A stretch of 64,000 bases of DNA from Limnohabitans sp. INBF002 (GTDB lineage: Bacteria; Pseudomonadota; Gammaproteobacteria; Burkholderiales; Burkholderiaceae_C), in NCBI RefSeq assembly GCF_027924905.1, contig NZ_AP027055.1, positions 372,001 to 436,000 of the forward strand. Direction: 5' to 3'. The position numbers were made by a program, and so were the translations under genes. Below are positions 1 to 11,155 of the stretch, one piece after another. Under the pieces are notes generated by a model. The model saw nothing but the letters and a program-made list of their open reading frames with translations, was not told where the DNA came from and searched no databases. The number at the start of each line of letters is the position of its first letter. Positions within the stretch are counted from its first letter, which is position 1.

Positions 1-1113
1 AACTTGCCCGTCATTGCCGTCACGGGCAGCAACGGCAAAACCACCGTCACACAAATGATTGCCAGCATCTTGCGTGCAGGTTTGGGTGACGGCGCTTTGG
101 CCACGCAAGGTAATTTGAACAACGACATAGGTGTGCCGCAAACCCTGCTGCGCCTGCGCGCACATCACCGCGCTGCGGTGGTGGAGTTGGGCATGAACCA
201 TCCCGGCGAAATCGCAGGTTTGGCCGACATGACACAAGCCACCGTGGCGTTGGTGAACAACGCCCAGCGCGAGCACCAAGAGTTCATGGCCACGGTAGAA
301 GCCGTGGCACAAGAAAACGGCGAAGCCATCAAAGCCTTGCCTGCACACGGCGTAGCCGTTTTCCCCGCGCATGACGCCTACAGCGCCTTGTGGCAAAGCT
401 TGGCAGGTAACCGTGCTTGCATGCGTTTCTCAATGAGCGCCAACACAGCTGACAACGCCGAAGTGCAGTTGCTCAAAGCCGATTGGTTGAACGACCACTG
501 GGCCGTGGAGGCACAAACGCCCGCTGGCGTGTTGCGCACACAGCTGCACATCGCAGGCCGTCACAACGTGGGCAATGCGTTGGCAGCCACTGCGTGTGCT
601 TTGGCGGCAGGTGTGTCGCTCGATGTGATTGCACAAGGCCTCCACAGTTTCGAGCCTGTCAAAGGCCGCTCACGCGCCTTTGGCATTCAGTGCCAAGGCC
701 GCGACATCACGGTGGTGGACGACACCTACAACGCCAACCCCGATTCCGTGCGCGCCGCCATCGACGTGCTGGCCGAGTTACCCGCGCCGCGTTTGCTGGT
801 GTTGGGCGACATGGGCGAAGTGGGCACACAAGGCCCTGAGTTCCACCAAGAAGTGGGCTTGCATGCCGCACAGATGGGCATTGACCACGTGCTGTGCTTG
901 GGTGACTTGGCGGCACACACGGCCAAGGCCTGTGGTGCCAATGCCCAGCACCTGAGCGACATCGACGCGTTGAACCAACGCGTGATGCAACTGTTGCCAC
1001 AACTCGGCAGCGTGTTGGTCAAAGGCTCACGGTTCATGAAGATGGAGCGTGTGATCGATGCGATCAACGCCTGTCACGACCACAACAAAAAGGAAACGAC
1101 GCCATGCTGCTAA
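1..1113 (+). CDS. murF: UDP-N-acetylmuramoyl-tripeptide--D-alanyl-D-alanine ligase, 5' partial
   Basis: Adds D-Ala-D-Ala to UDP-MurNAc-tripeptide, the last cytoplasmic step of the peptidoglycan precursor. The reading frame is open from base 1, so the true start and roughly the first 90-100 residues lie outside the window. The visible part begins just before the Mur ligase P-loop (VTGSNGKTT) and continues through the central ATPase domain ([18 protein letters not shown]) and the C-terminal domain ([25 protein letters not shown]). The stop overlaps the mraY start by 10 bases, consistent with one dcw operon. Confidence 0.97.
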   Translation, partial: NLPVIAVTGSNGKTTVTQMIASILRAGLGDGALATQGNLNNDIGVPQTLLRLRAHHRAAVVELGMNHPGEIAGLADMTQATVALVNNAQREHQEFMATVEAVAQENGEAIKALPAHGVAVFPAHDAYSALWQSLAGNRACMRFSMSANTADNAEVQLLKADWLNDHWAVEAQTPAGVLRTQLHIAGRHNVGNALAATACALAAGVSLDVIAQGLHSFEPVKGRSRAFGIQCQGRDITVVDDTYNANPDSVRAAIDVLAELPAPRLLVLGDMGEVGTQGPEFHQEVGLHAAQMGIDHVLCLGDLAAHTAKACGANAQHLSDIDALNQRVMQLLPQLGSVLVKGSRFMKMERVIDAINACHDHNKKETTPCC

Positions 1114-2282
1114 CCCTGGCCCAATGGCTGCAAACCCTCTCGCCAGAATTTGGTTTCTTCCGCGTGTTTCAGTACCTCACGTTCCGTGCGGTGATGGCTG
1201 CGTTGACAGCGTTGTTGATTGGCTTGATTGCCGGTCCCGCCGTGATTCGTCGTTTGGCCGCTTTGAAGATTGGTCAACCCATCCGCGAATACGCCATGCA
1301 ATCGCATTTGGCCAAGAGCGGCACGCCCACCATGGGTGGTGTGTTGATCTTGATCGGCATCGCAGTGTCCACCTTGCTGTGGGCTGATTTGTCCAACCGC
1401 TTTGTGTGGATCGTGATGATCGTCACTTTTGGTTTCGGCGCCATTGGCTGGGTGGACGATTGGCGCAAGGTCGTCAACAAAGACCCAGAAGGCATGCGTT
1501 CACGCGAAAAATACATGTGGCAATCCATCATCGGTTTGGTGGCCGCTTTGTATTTGGTGTTCAGCATTTCCGAGAGCAGTAACTTCCGTGTGATGGAGTT
1601 GTTCTACTCATGGGTGAAGTCGGGCTTTGATGTGAATTTGCCTCCTAAGGCTGGCCTGATGCTGCCTTTCTTCAAAGAAGTGACCTATCCATTGGGCGTG
1701 TTTGGTTTCGTCATCATGACCTACTTGGTCATCGTTGGCTCTAGCAACGCGGTGAATTTGACTGACGGTTTGGATGGCTTGGCCATCATGCCTGTGGTAC
1801 TGGTGGGCTCGGCCTTGGGCGTGTTTGCCTACGTCACCGGCAGCTCTGTGTATTCCAAATACTTGTTGTTCCCCTACATCCCTGGCTCGGGCGAGTTGAT
1901 GATTTTCTGTGCCGCCATGGCGGGCGCGGGTTTGGCGTTCTTGTGGTTCAACACACACCCAGCCCAAGTGTTCATGGGTGACGTGGGTGCGCTCGCTTTG
2001 GGTGGTGCGCTGGGCACGATTGCGGTGATCGTGCGTCAAGAAATTGTGCTGGCCATCATGGGCGGCATCTTCGTGGTCGAGGCCTTGTCGGTCATGCTGC
2101 AAGTGACGTACTTCAAATACACCAAGAAGAAATATGGCGAAGGCCGTCGCATTTTGAAGATGGCGCCTTTGCATCACCACTTTGAAAAGAGCGGCTGGAA
2201 AGAAACCCAAGTCGTCGTGCGTTTTTGGATCATCACCATGCTGCTGTGCTTGGTGGGTCTGTCTACCTTGAAGTTGAGATAA
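1104..2282 (+). CDS. mraY: Phospho-N-acetylmuramoyl-pentapeptide-transferase
   Basis: Inner-membrane enzyme that moves phospho-MurNAc-pentapeptide to undecaprenyl phosphate, giving lipid I. The protein is 392 residues, polytopic, with family signatures visible: KSGTPTMGG near the N-terminus, the Asp pair in [31 protein letters not shown] and the histidine cluster in APLHHHFE. The start has an AGGA sequence about 10 bases upstream, inside the end of murF. The next gene, murD, starts 4 bases after the stop. Confidence 0.98.
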   Translation: MLLTLAQWLQTLSPEFGFFRVFQYLTFRAVMAALTALLIGLIAGPAVIRRLAALKIGQPIREYAMQSHLAKSGTPTMGGVLILIGIAVSTLLWADLSNRFVWIVMIVTFGFGAIGWVDDWRKVVNKDPEGMRSREKYMWQSIIGLVAALYLVFSISESSNFRVMELFYSWVKSGFDVNLPPKAGLMLPFFKEVTYPLGVFGFVIMTYLVIVGSSNAVNLTDGLDGLAIMPVVLVGSALGVFAYVTGSSVYSKYLLFPYIPGSGELMIFCAAMAGAGLAFLWFNTHPAQVFMGDVGALALGGALGTIAVIVRQEIVLAIMGGIFVVEALSVMLQVTYFKYTKKKYGEGRRILKMAPLHHHFEKSGWKETQVVVRFWIITMLLCLVGLSTLKLR

Positions 2283-2286
2283 GACG

Positions 2287-4122
2287 ATGCAGCAACTCCA
2301 CAACCAATCGGTGCTGATTCTGGGCTTGGGTGATTCCGGTCTGGCGATGGCGCGTTGGTGCGTTCGCAATGGCGCGCAAGTGCAAGTCGTGGACACGCGT
2401 GCCGAGCCACCGCATTTGGCAGCGTTGCGCGCTGAGTTGCCGCAAGTGACCTTTGTGCATGGCGCGTTTGAAGCCAGCTTGGTCGAAGGCCAAGATGTAC
2501 GCGCGGTGTTCAAGAGCCCAGGTCTGAGCCCCGAGTCTGTGGCCCCTGTGTGGAACGCCGCTGTGGCCGCCGGTTTGTGGGTGGGCACCGAGTTGACCTT
2601 GTTTGCACAAGCACTCAGCGATTTGCAAACCAGCATGGCCTATCACCCCAAGGTGTTGGCCATCACCGGTACCAATGGCAAAACCACCGTCACATCGTTG
2701 ACGGGGCAGTTGTTGGAACGAGCTGGCAAGCGCGTGGCCGTGGCCGGCAACATTGGCCCTACCTTGCTTGACACCTTGTCGCACACATTGGACAAAGCCA
2801 CCGAAGAACAAGCGGCGGCTGACGTGATTGCCGCGCAAGAAGCAGCAGCACTTGCCGCAGACGAAGCTGTGGCTGAACAAGCGCGTGCAGAGGCCGAAGC
2901 CAAAGAAAAAGCCGCAGCCGCTCAAGCCGCCCAAATGGCACTCGAAGCCGAAGAAGCGTTGGCGCAAGAGGCGGCAGCTGACAGCGATGCCGCTTCGCAA
3001 ATGGCATTGACCGGCACAGAAGCCGAGCAGCCAACAGACGCAACAGCAGAAGCTCCCGTGGATGACGAGCCCTTCGAAGTGGACTTGCCACCGTTGGTGC
3101 CACCCCCACCACCCCCCGCAGACCACCCGTATCTGCCGCAAGTGTGGGTGTTGGAGTTGTCGAGCTTTCAGTTGGAAGGCGTGGACAACTTCGAGCCAAC
3201 AGCGGCCACCGTGCTCAACCTCACACAAGATCACCTCGATTGGCACGGCAGCATGGACGGCTATGCCGCCGCCAAGGCCCGCATCTTTGGCAAACAAGGC
3301 GTGCTGGTGCTCAACCGCGAAGACGCAGGTGTGATGGCCATGCTGCCAGAGCCAATTCGCGTCAAGTTGCAAAAACCGCAAGTTCGCGCGCACATCACCT
3401 TTGGTGGCGACTTGCCACAACGTCCTGGGGACTACGGCATTGAAACCGTCAATGGCATGACCTGGTTGGTGCGTGCGCTAGAAGCCGACGAGACGCGCAA
3501 GCGTCGCAAAGACGACGAAGAAGAAATTCACATCCAACGCTTGATGCCTGCTGATGCGCTGCGCATCCGTGGCCGTCACAACGCCTTGAATGCATTGGCT
3601 GCCTTAGCGCTGGCTGGTTGCGCCGGTGGTGATTTGGCCCCCATGTTGTTTGGTTTGCGCGAATACCAAGGCGAACCCCACCGCGTGGAAGCCGTCACCG
3701 TGTTGAACGGTGTGGAGTATTTCGACGACAGCAAAGGCACCAACGTCGGTGCCACCGTGGCTGCTTTGCATGGCCTCGGTGTGGACCGCCGCTTGGTGGT
3801 CATCTTGGGTGGTGATGGCAAGGGGCAAGACTTTGCGCCTTTGAGTGAGCCTGTCTCACGCTATGCACGTGCAGTGGTGTTGATTGGCCGTGATGCGCCT
3901 ATTTTGCGCGAGGTGTTGCAGCACAGTGGCGTCACCTTGCTAGATGCCGCGACCCTAGAAGAAGCCGTCAAGCTTTGCAGCGAGCAAGCCCACTCGGGTG
4001 ACGCGGTGCTGTTGTCCCCCGCGTGCGCAAGCATGGACATGTTCCGCAACTACGCGCACCGCGCGGAGGTGTTTGTGAGCGCGGTGAACCACTTGGTGGA
4101 AGAAGCAGGAGGCACGGTGTGA
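2287..4122 (+). CDS. murD: UDP-N-acetylmuramoyl-L-alanine--D-glutamate ligase with large low-complexity insertion
   Basis: Adds D-glutamate to UDP-MurNAc-L-Ala in the cytoplasm. The N-terminal Rossmann domain ([13 protein letters not shown]), the P-loop GTNGKTT at residues 128-134, [21 protein letters not shown] and the C-terminal [11 protein letters not shown] are intact. At 611 residues it is much longer than the usual 440-500. The excess is an Ala/Glu/Gln-rich then proline-rich insertion at about residues 165-280, between the GNIG loop and the LELSSFQLE strand. A smaller charged stretch ([14 protein letters not shown]) precedes the [11 protein letters not shown] motif. The frame is continuous and no frameshift is needed. 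The end overlaps the ftsW GTG start by 4 bases. Confidence 0.95.
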   Translation: MQQLHNQSVLILGLGDSGLAMARWCVRNGAQVQVVDTRAEPPHLAALRAELPQVTFVHGAFEASLVEGQDVRAVFKSPGLSPESVAPVWNAAVAAGLWVGTELTLFAQALSDLQTSMAYHPKVLAITGTNGKTTVTSLTGQLLERAGKRVAVAGNIGPTLLDTLSHTLDKATEEQAAADVIAAQEAAALAADEAVAEQARAEAEAKEKAAAAQAAQMALEAEEALAQEAAADSDAASQMALTGTEAEQPTDATAEAPVDDEPFEVDLPPLVPPPPPPADHPYLPQVWVLELSSFQLEGVDNFEPTAATVLNLTQDHLDWHGSMDGYAAAKARIFGKQGVLVLNREDAGVMAMLPEPIRVKLQKPQVRAHITFGGDLPQRPGDYGIETVNGMTWLVRALEADETRKRRKDDEEEIHIQRLMPADALRIRGRHNALNALAALALAGCAGGDLAPMLFGLREYQGEPHRVEAVTVLNGVEYFDDSKGTNVGATVAALHGLGVDRRLVVILGGDGKGQDFAPLSEPVSRYARAVVLIGRDAPILREVLQHSGVTLLDAATLEEAVKLCSEQAHSGDAVLLSPACASMDMFRNYAHRAEVFVSAVNHLVEEAGGTV

Positions 4123-5414
4123 GCGACATGACCGCCGCCATCAAAGTCTCTTTCATGCAGCGCATGAAGCAGGGCTTTGGCCGCCTGTTGGGCGCCGAGC
4201 CTGAGGCCGGTATGGATGCTTTGCCCGTGCGCGTGCACGGCACCGAATTCACACGCACAGCCGCATCGCCTGTGCATGTGAAAGGTTTTGACCAGCCTTT
4301 GGTGTGGGTCACATTTGCGCTCATGATGTTTGGTTTGGTGATGGTGTATTCCGCTTCCATTGCGATTCCTGATAACCCACGCATGGGCGCTGGTTATTCC
4401 CAAACGCACTTCTTGATTCGCCATACCTTGTCATTGTTCGTGGCGTTTGTCGCTGCTTTGTTAGCGTTCCAAATTCCGTTGAACACTTGGGAGCGCATTG
4501 CACCTTGGGTGTTCATTGCGTCCATCGTGTTGCTGATCGCGGTGTTGATCCCCTTCATTGGCAAGTCGGTCAATGGCGCACGTCGCTGGATTGGCTTGGG
4601 TTTCATGAACTTTCAGCCGTCTGAGTTGGCCAAGTGGGGCGTGCTGCTGTACGCCGCCAACTACATGGTGCGCAAGATGGACGTGAAAGAAAACTTCTTT
4701 GCTGCCGTGACGCCCATGGGTGTGGCGGTGACCGTGGTGGGCTTGCTTTTGTTGTCCGAGCCAGACATGGGCGCCTTCATGGTGATTGCTGTGATTGCCA
4801 TGGGCATTTTGTTTTTAGGCGGCGTGAATGCCCGCATGTTCTTCTTGATTGCCGCCGCCTTGATTGGCGTGTTCGGCCTGATCATTGCGTCTTCTGAATG
4901 GCGACGTGAACGAATTTTTGCTTACCTCGATCCCTGGAGCATGGAGCATGCGCTGGGCAAGGGCTACCAGTTGTCGCACTCCCTGATTGCGATTGGTCGC
5001 GGTGAAATTTTTGGCGTGGGTTTGGGCGGCAGCGTGGAAAAACTGCACTGGTTGCCCGAAGCGCACACCGACTTTTTACTGGCCGTGATTGGCGAAGAGT
5101 TTGGCTTTGTGGGCGTGGTGGCGGTGATTGGTTTGTTCATGTGGCTGACACGTCGCATCATGTACATCGGCCGTCAAGCCATTGCCATGGACCGTGTGTT
5201 TGCCGGTTTGGTCGCGCAAGGCGTGGGCATTTGGATGGGCTTTCAGTCCTTCATCAACATGGGCGTGAACTTAGGCGCACTGCCGACCAAGGGCTTGACC
5301 CTGCCACTCATGAGCTACGGCGGTTCTGCGATTTTGTTGAACCTGATTGCCATTGCGGTGGTGCTGCGTGTTGACTTTGAAAACCGCGTTGTGATGCACG
5401 GGGGGCGACTATGA
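4119..5414 (+). CDS. ftsW: Lipid II polymerase / cell division protein FtsW
   Basis: SEDS-family septal peptidoglycan glycosyltransferase that works with FtsI in the divisome. I place the start at GTG 4119, because AGGAGG lies 6 bases upstream and the codon overlaps the murD stop (GTGA). ATG 4128 is the alternative. The resulting 431-residue protein has about ten hydrophobic segments and SEDS motifs ([22 protein letters not shown]-type region, [32 protein letters not shown]). The N-terminal 50-60 residues are cytoplasmic and hydrophilic. The stop overlaps murG (ATGA). Confidence 0.97.
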   Translation: MSDMTAAIKVSFMQRMKQGFGRLLGAEPEAGMDALPVRVHGTEFTRTAASPVHVKGFDQPLVWVTFALMMFGLVMVYSASIAIPDNPRMGAGYSQTHFLIRHTLSLFVAFVAALLAFQIPLNTWERIAPWVFIASIVLLIAVLIPFIGKSVNGARRWIGLGFMNFQPSELAKWGVLLYAANYMVRKMDVKENFFAAVTPMGVAVTVVGLLLLSEPDMGAFMVIAVIAMGILFLGGVNARMFFLIAAALIGVFGLIIASSEWRRERIFAYLDPWSMEHALGKGYQLSHSLIAIGRGEIFGVGLGGSVEKLHWLPEAHTDFLLAVIGEEFGFVGVVAVIGLFMWLTRRIMYIGRQAIAMDRVFAGLVAQGVGIWMGFQSFINMGVNLGALPTKGLTLPLMSYGGSAILLNLIAIAVVLRVDFENRVVMHGGRL

Positions 5415-6490
5415 CCCAACGCACCGCACTCATCATGGCGGGCGGCACAGGCGGCCACATCTTCCCAGGCTTGGCTGTGGCTGAGCAGTTGCGCGCCCAA
5501 GGCTGGAACGTGCATTGGTTGGGCGCACCTTCGCCGAGCATGGAAAGCCAACTGGTACCACCACGTGGCTTCGCGTATGAGACCGTGGCCTTTGGTGGCG
5601 TGCGTGGCAAAGGTGTCAAAACCTTCGCGCTGCTGCCTTTCAAGTTGTTGCGTGCCTTCTGGCAAAGCTTGTGTGTGGTGCGTCGCGTCAAGCCCGATGT
5701 GGTGGTGGGCTTGGGTGGCTACATCACCTTCCCCGCCGGCATGATGGCTGTCTTGTGCGGCAAGCCTTTGGTCTTGCACGAACAAAACTCAGTGGCAGGC
5801 ATGGCCAACAAAGTGTTGAGTGGTGTGGCGGACCGTGTGTTCAGTGCCTTCCCCAACGTGTTGCCAAAAGCCGAGTGGGTGGGCAACCCCATGCGCGATG
5901 GTTTTGTGAACCAACCTGAACCCGCACAACGCTTTGCCGACCGCACAGGTCCGTTGCGTGTGTTGGTGGTGGGTGGCAGTTTGGGTGCGCAAGCGCTCAA
6001 CACCGTGGTGCCCCAAGCCTTGGCCAAGATTCCCCATGACCAACGCCCCATCGTCACCCACCAAAGTGGCGCCAAACAAATTGATGCCTTGCGTGCAGCG
6101 TACGAAGAAGCGCGTGTGCAAGCCGAGTTGACCCCGTTCATCGACGACACCGCACAAGCGTTTGCCGACGCAGATGTGGTGATTGCCCGTGCTGGTGCCA
6201 GCACCGTCACCGAGCTGGCTGCCGTGGGCGCCGCTGCCATTTATGTGCCGTTCCCCCATGCGGTGGACGACCACCAAACCACCAACGCGCGCTTCGTCGT
6301 CGACGCAGGCGGCGGTTGGTTGATGCCTCAACACGAATTGAAAGCCCAAGACTTGGCTGACCGTTTGCAATTCATGACGCGCCGCACTTTATTGGCTTGT
6401 GCCGAAAAGGCCTATGCCGTGCGTCAAGTTGAAGCGGTTGCTCAAGTTGTGGCCGCTTGCGAGCAGCTCGCAGCGAAAGGAAAAAAATAA
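5411..6490 (+). CDS. murG: UDP-GlcNAc:lipid I N-acetylglucosaminyltransferase
   Basis: Peripheral inner-membrane GT28 glycosyltransferase that converts lipid I to lipid II. The glycine-rich [17 protein letters not shown] is at residues 11-27. [23 protein letters not shown] and the C-terminal nucleotide-binding [15 protein letters not shown] with [14 protein letters not shown] are all present. Its 359 residues match the family length. It overlaps ftsW by 4 bases and its stop overlaps the murC start by one base. Confidence 0.98.
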   Translation: MTQRTALIMAGGTGGHIFPGLAVAEQLRAQGWNVHWLGAPSPSMESQLVPPRGFAYETVAFGGVRGKGVKTFALLPFKLLRAFWQSLCVVRRVKPDVVVGLGGYITFPAGMMAVLCGKPLVLHEQNSVAGMANKVLSGVADRVFSAFPNVLPKAEWVGNPMRDGFVNQPEPAQRFADRTGPLRVLVVGGSLGAQALNTVVPQALAKIPHDQRPIVTHQSGAKQIDALRAAYEEARVQAELTPFIDDTAQAFADADVVIARAGASTVTELAAVGAAAIYVPFPHAVDDHQTTNARFVVDAGGGWLMPQHELKAQDLADRLQFMTRRTLLACAEKAYAVRQVEAVAQVVAACEQLAAKGKK

Positions 6491-7899
6491 TGAAACACGC
6501 CATTCGTCACATCCATTTCGTCGGCATCGGCGGTGCAGGCATGAGCGGCATTGCTGAAGTGCTGTTGAACTTGGGCTACGTTATTTCTGGCTCTGACTTG
6601 TCTGATAGCGTGGCTTTGAAGCGCTTGCAAAGCTTGGGCATTCAAACCCATGTGGGTCACGACGCCAAAAACATTGCCGGTGCAGATGCCGTGGTCACGT
6701 CCACCGCCGTGCATGCCGACAACCCCGAAGTGGTGGCCGCTCACGCGAAGTTGATTCCTGTGGTGCCACGCGCTGTGATGTTGGCCGAATTGATGCGTCT
6801 CAAAACGGGTGTGGCCATCGCAGGTACCCACGGCAAAACCACCACCACCAGTTTGGTGGCCAGTGTGTTGGCCGAAGCCGGCATGGACCCCACCTTTGTG
6901 ATTGGCGGCAAGCTCAACAGCGCAGGCGCCAATGCCAAGCTGGGCTCGGGTGACTACATCGTGGTGGAAGCCGACGAGTCAGATGCCTCGTTCTTGAACC
7001 TCTTGCCCGTGATGGCCGTGGTGACCAACATCGACGCCGACCACATGGACACCTATGGCCATGACTTCAACAAGTTGAAGGCCGCGTTCATCGAGTTCTT
7101 GCACCGCATGCCGTTCTATGGCGCGGCAATTTTGTGTACCGACGATGCCGCCGTGCGCAGCATCTTGCCCGAGGTGTCACGCCCCATCACCAGCTATGGC
7201 TTCAACGAAGAAGCGCAAGTGCGTGCAGTGAATGTGCGCGCTGACAACGGTCGCATGTGCTTCACCGTGCAGCGTCGCAACGGTGTGACCTTGCCCGACC
7301 TCGACATCACCCTCAACTTGGCCGGTGAACACAACGTGCTCAACGCCTTGGCTGCGATTGCGATTGCGGTGGAGTTGAACGTGCCCGATGAGGCGCTGCA
7401 AAAAGCCTTGGCCGAATTCAAAGGTGTGGGCCGTCGTTTCCAACGCCACGGCGAAGTGGCTGCGAAGAACGGTGGCGAGTTCACCCTCATCGAAGACTAT
7501 GGGCATCACCCTGTGGAATTGGCAGCCACTTTGGCTGCGGCACGTGGTGCGTTTCCTGGTCGTCGTTTGGTGTTGGCATTTCAGCCGCATCGCTACACCC
7601 GCACGCGTGATTGCTTTGAAGACTTCGTCGAAGTCATGGGCCGCGCCGATGTGTTGTGGTTGTCCGAGATTTACGCCGCAGGCGAAACACCGATTGCTGC
7701 GGCCGATGGCCGTGCACTGTCACGTGCCATGCGCGTGGCTGGCCACGAAGCCTTGGTGTTCGTAGATGACATTCAAAAAATGGCCCAAGTCATTGCCGAC
7801 AACGCTCAAGCCGGCGATGTGGTGATGTGCATGGGCGCAGGGTCGATTGGCCAAGTGCCAGCCAAAGTGCTGGAGCTGGTGCAACAACGTAAGAGCTGA
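6490..7899 (+). CDS. murC: UDP-N-acetylmuramate--L-alanine ligase
   Basis: Adds L-alanine to UDP-MurNAc, the first amino acid ligation of the stem peptide. I choose ATG 6490, which shares a base with the murG stop and has AGG about 10 bases upstream. The longer upstream frame lies inside murG. The 469-residue protein shows [17 protein letters not shown] at the N-terminus, the P-loop [39 protein letters not shown] and [15 protein letters not shown], all standard for MurC. Confidence 0.98.
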   Translation: MKHAIRHIHFVGIGGAGMSGIAEVLLNLGYVISGSDLSDSVALKRLQSLGIQTHVGHDAKNIAGADAVVTSTAVHADNPEVVAAHAKLIPVVPRAVMLAELMRLKTGVAIAGTHGKTTTTSLVASVLAEAGMDPTFVIGGKLNSAGANAKLGSGDYIVVEADESDASFLNLLPVMAVVTNIDADHMDTYGHDFNKLKAAFIEFLHRMPFYGAAILCTDDAAVRSILPEVSRPITSYGFNEEAQVRAVNVRADNGRMCFTVQRRNGVTLPDLDITLNLAGEHNVLNALAAIAIAVELNVPDEALQKALAEFKGVGRRFQRHGEVAAKNGGEFTLIEDYGHHPVELAATLAAARGAFPGRRLVLAFQPHRYTRTRDCFEDFVEVMGRADVLWLSEIYAAGETPIAAADGRALSRAMRVAGHEALVFVDDIQKMAQVIADNAQAGDVVMCMGAGSIGQVPAKVLELVQQRKS

Positions 7900-7914
7900 A
7901 AAGTATTTAAAAGC

Positions 7915-8886
7915 ATGACCTTCCATATTCAAACTGCCAAAGTTGCTGTCCTCATGGGCGGCCTGTCTGCTGAGCGTGATGTGTCCATCATGTCGGGCAG
8001 CGGTGTGCTCAAGGCGTTGCAAAGCAAGGGCGTCAACGCCACCGCATTTGACCCCGCCGAGCGCAGCTTGGACGAACTCAAACGCGAAGGCTTCACGCAC
8101 GCCTTCATCGCTTTGCATGGCCGCTACGGTGAAGACGGCACAGTGCAAGGCGCGTTGGAATTGTTGGGCATTCCGTACACAGGTTCTGGCGTGATGGCCT
8201 CCGCCATGGCCATGGACAAAGTGATGACCAAGCGCGTGTGGAGTGCGGTGGGTTTGTCGACACCCGGCTATGTGTGGTTGTCCCCCGAAGACCAAACCGC
8301 AGACAACATCCAAGCGATTCCTGCCAAGCTCGGCTTACCTTTGATTGTCAAACCGCCACGTGAAGGTTCATCGATTGGCATGAGCAAGGTCACGCAAGCG
8401 AGCGACATCCAAGCTGCGGCTGAGTTGGCCACCCAATACGACCCAGATTTGTTGTGCGAAGAATTCATCACCGGCGAAGAGCTGACGTGCCCCATCTTGG
8501 GCAACGGACCAAATGCACGTGCCTTGCCTGTGGTGCGCATCGCCGCCCCCGATGGCGCGTATGACTACAACAACAAGTACTTCACCGACGACGTGAAATA
8601 CCACTGCCCAAGCGGTTTACCCGAAGCCGAAGAGCGCGAAGTGCAGCGCTTGGTCGTGGCGGCATACCGCGCCTTGGGTTGCCGTGGCTGGGGCCGCGCC
8701 GACATCATGCTGCGCGCGTCTGACCGCAAACCATTTTTGCTGGAGATGAACACATCGCCCGGCATGACCAGCCATTCCTTGGTGCCCATGTCTGCACGTG
8801 CAGCGGGCATCAGCTACGAAGACCTGTGCCTGACGCTGCTCGAAAGCGCCACGCTGGACCATCCCGGAGGCAAAGCCACCGTATGA
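7915..8886 (+). CDS. ddl: D-alanine--D-alanine ligase
   Basis: ATP-grasp enzyme that makes the D-Ala-D-Ala dipeptide used by MurF. Its 323 residues include [34 protein letters not shown], the ATP-grasp loop [13 protein letters not shown] and the Mg-binding end [16 protein letters not shown]. It begins 15 bases after murC and its stop overlaps the ftsQ start (ATGA). No strong ribosome-binding site is visible, so translational coupling to murC is likely. Confidence 0.98.
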   Translation: MTFHIQTAKVAVLMGGLSAERDVSIMSGSGVLKALQSKGVNATAFDPAERSLDELKREGFTHAFIALHGRYGEDGTVQGALELLGIPYTGSGVMASAMAMDKVMTKRVWSAVGLSTPGYVWLSPEDQTADNIQAIPAKLGLPLIVKPPREGSSIGMSKVTQASDIQAAAELATQYDPDLLCEEFITGEELTCPILGNGPNARALPVVRIAAPDGAYDYNNKYFTDDVKYHCPSGLPEAEEREVQRLVVAAYRALGCRGWGRADIMLRASDRKPFLLEMNTSPGMTSHSLVPMSARAAGISYEDLCLTLLESATLDHPGGKATV

Positions 8887-9704
8887 CCACGCGTTACACC
8901 CACATGCGACCCCGTCCCGAGGTGAATGCCTCGGTGGCGGTGCCGCTTGATGTCAAGCTCATGCACATGGCGGCTTCGCTCATGTTTGTGGGGTTGGTCG
9001 TGGGTGCGCTGGCGGGCGGTGTGTGGGCCTTGGTGCAGTTGCCAGCGTTTGCGCTCAGAGGCATCACCGTGAAGGGCGATGTTGAGCACAACAACGAAGT
9101 GACCTTGCGCGCCAATGTGGTGACCAAGTTCACCGGCAATTTTTTCACGGCTGATTTGGGCCGCGTGCGCAGTGCATTTGAGAGCGTGCCTTGGGTGCGC
9201 TTGGCTTCGGTGCAGCGCGAATTCCCCAACCGCTTGCGTGTGACCTTGCAAGAGCACAAGCCCGTGGCTTATTGGGGCGACGACGGCGAGCCGCGCATGG
9301 TGAACAGCTACGGCGAAGTGTTTGAAGCCAACGTCGGCGATTTGGACGACGACAAGATGCCACGTTTGAGCGGACCAGACAGCCAGTCGCAGCAGGTGCT
9401 GGCGATGTATTTGGCGCTGCAACCGGCATTCAAAGAATTGAGCTTGGTTGTAGACAGCTTGGCGCTGACCGATCGCGGGAGCTGGCGGGCCAAGTTGGCA
9501 CATGGCGCGGTGATTGAGTTGGGACGCGGCAATGTGAACGACGTGATGGCGCGTGTGCAACGCGTCACGCAAACACTGGCACAGGTGACACAAAAGCTAG
9601 GTCGCAAAGTGTCGGCGATTGAGTCTGCAGATTTGCGACACGACAACGGTTATGCGCTTCGGGTGCGCGGGGTGAGCACGCAAGACGTGCCCGCCAAGCG
9701 CTAA
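8883..9704 (+). CDS. ftsQ: Cell division protein FtsQ
   Basis: Bitopic divisome protein linking early and late division proteins. I start at ATG 8883, overlapping the ddl stop. The upstream extension of the frame is inside ddl. The 273-residue product has a short cytoplasmic N-terminus, one membrane span (about residues 30-50), a POTRA domain beginning [16 protein letters not shown], then the FtsQ beta domain ([19 protein letters not shown]). Its position between ddl and ftsA is the standard dcw order. Confidence 0.96.
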   Translation: MTTRYTHMRPRPEVNASVAVPLDVKLMHMAASLMFVGLVVGALAGGVWALVQLPAFALRGITVKGDVEHNNEVTLRANVVTKFTGNFFTADLGRVRSAFESVPWVRLASVQREFPNRLRVTLQEHKPVAYWGDDGEPRMVNSYGEVFEANVGDLDDDKMPRLSGPDSQSQQVLAMYLALQPAFKELSLVVDSLALTDRGSWRAKLAHGAVIELGRGNVNDVMARVQRVTQTLAQVTQKLGRKVSAIESADLRHDNGYALRVRGVSTQDVPAKR

Positions 9705-9742
9705 CGAGCACAGAAGAGAAGAAGAGAAAGAACGAGGCTGTT

Positions 9743-10972
9743 ATGGCAAAAGAGTACAAAGATTTGGTGGTCGGCTTAGACATTGGCACAGCCAAGGTCA
9801 TGGTGGTCGTGGCCGAAGTGTTGCCCGATGGTGAGCTCAAGCTCGCAGGCCTCGGTGTGGCGCCCAGCAATGGGTTGAAGCGTGGCGTGGTGGTCAACAT
9901 CGACGCCACCGTGCAAAGCATTCAGCAAGCCTTGAAAGAAGCCGAGCTGATGGCAGACTGCAAGATCACACGCGTGTACACCGGCATCACTGGCAGCCAC
10001 ATTCGCGGCATCAACTCCACCGGCATGGTGGCGGTGAAAGACAAAGAAGTCACGGCAGCCGATGTGGCCCGTGTGGTGGAAACCGCCAAAGCCATCAACA
10101 TCTCAACCGACCAACGTTTGTTGTTGGTGCAGCCGCAAGAGTTTGTGATTGACGGCCAAGACGTGCGCGAACCCATTGGCATGAGCGGCATCCGCTTGGA
10201 AGCCAAAGTGCACATCGTCACGGGCGCACAAAGCGCGGCAGAAAACATCATCAAGTGCGTGCGTCGTTGCGGCTTGGATGTGGACCGTTTGATGCTCAAC
10301 CCTTTGGCTTCGAGCATGTCGGTGTTGACCGACGACGAGCGTGAACTCGGCGTGGCTTTGGTCGACATTGGTGCAGGCACCACAGACGTCGCCATCTTCA
10401 CCAACGGTGCGATTCGTCACACCGCAGTCATCCCCATCGCAGGCGACTTGATCACCAGCGACATCGCGATGGCATTGCGCACGCCCACCAAAGACGCAGA
10501 AGAAATCAAGATTGAATCGGGCTACGCCAAACAACTGTTGGCTGACCCAGACGTGCAAGTGGAAGTGCCAGGCCTGGGCGATCGCACGCCACGCATGTTG
10601 AGCCGTCAAGCCTTGGCCGGTGTGATTGAGCCGCGCGTGGAAGAAATCTTCTCATTGGTGCAACAAGTCATTCGTGACTCAGGCTATGAAGAAGTGTTGT
10701 CGTCGGGCATTGTGCTCACAGGTGGCAGCGCGGTGATGCCGGGCATGGTTGAGCTGGGCGAAGATATTTTCTTGAAGCCTGTGCGTCGCGGTGTGCCGCA
10801 CTACAACAGCGCCTTGGCTGACATGGTGGCGCAGCCACGTGCCGCCACGGTGATGGGCTTGCTGGCCGAGGCCGGTGTGGACCGCCAACGTGGCTTCAAA
10901 GTTTCACAAAAGAGTGGGTCGGTCAATTCGTTGATGGACCGTCTCAAAGATTGGTTTGTGGGGAACTTCTAA
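9743..10972 (+). CDS. ftsA: Cell division protein FtsA
   Basis: Actin-like ATPase that tethers FtsZ to the membrane. The 409-residue protein starts with the phosphate-1 loop VGLDIGTAKVMVVV and has VDIGAGTTDVAIF (phosphate 2) and VLTGGSAVMPGM (adenosine motif). The C-terminus, MDRLKDWFVGNF, is the amphipathic membrane-targeting helix. GAGG lies about 9 bases before the ATG. It is 38 bases downstream of ftsQ. Confidence 0.98.
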   Translation: MAKEYKDLVVGLDIGTAKVMVVVAEVLPDGELKLAGLGVAPSNGLKRGVVVNIDATVQSIQQALKEAELMADCKITRVYTGITGSHIRGINSTGMVAVKDKEVTAADVARVVETAKAINISTDQRLLLVQPQEFVIDGQDVREPIGMSGIRLEAKVHIVTGAQSAAENIIKCVRRCGLDVDRLMLNPLASSMSVLTDDERELGVALVDIGAGTTDVAIFTNGAIRHTAVIPIAGDLITSDIAMALRTPTKDAEEIKIESGYAKQLLADPDVQVEVPGLGDRTPRMLSRQALAGVIEPRVEEIFSLVQQVIRDSGYEEVLSSGIVLTGGSAVMPGMVELGEDIFLKPVRRGVPHYNSALADMVAQPRAATVMGLLAEAGVDRQRGFKVSQKSGSVNSLMDRLKDWFVGNF

Positions 10973-11025
10973 CCATGATTCCTCACACCTTGCTTTACCT
11001 CGCGCGCGGCAGCCCGCCGCAGCGA

Positions 11026-11059
11026 CAGCGCTCGGGTCGACGATGGCGACCCTGCGCTG
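11026..11059 (+). other. Hairpin in the ftsA-ftsZ gap
   Basis: CAGCGC and GGGTCG (11026-11039) pair with CGACCC and GCGCTG (11047-11059), giving about 12 base pairs with a small internal bulge and a 7-base loop. No T-run follows, so it is not a typical intrinsic terminator. It could modulate ftsZ expression or mRNA processing. Its role is unknown. Confidence 0.4.
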
Positions 11060-11089
11060 CCACCGCGCCACCCTCGTAGAAGGAGCGCC

Positions 11090-11155
11090 ATGAACCAAAA
11101 GCAAAACACAAACACTAGGCAACTGCAAATTTTTAGATTAGGAGAAACATCATGA
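11090..11155 (+). CDS. Candidate 21-codon leader ORF overlapping the ftsZ start
   Basis: ATG 11090 is preceded by AAGGAG at a 4-base spacing. It opens a short frame (MNQKQNTNTRQLQIFRLGET plus Ser) that ends in a TGA sharing bases with the ftsZ ATG at 11152. It is rich in Gln, Asn and Thr with no recognised similarity. The ribosome-binding site and the stop/start overlap suggest possible translational coupling to ftsZ, although ftsZ also has its own AGGAG. It could equally be a chance ORF. Confidence 0.35.
   Translation: MNQKQNTNTRQLQIFRLGETS

Noticed and set aside
2263-3420. 385-codon open frame on - opposite murD
   Set aside because: It is antisense to murD, including its Ala-rich insert, and reads as Cys/Gly/His-rich low-complexity sequence. 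No ribosome-binding site or family match.
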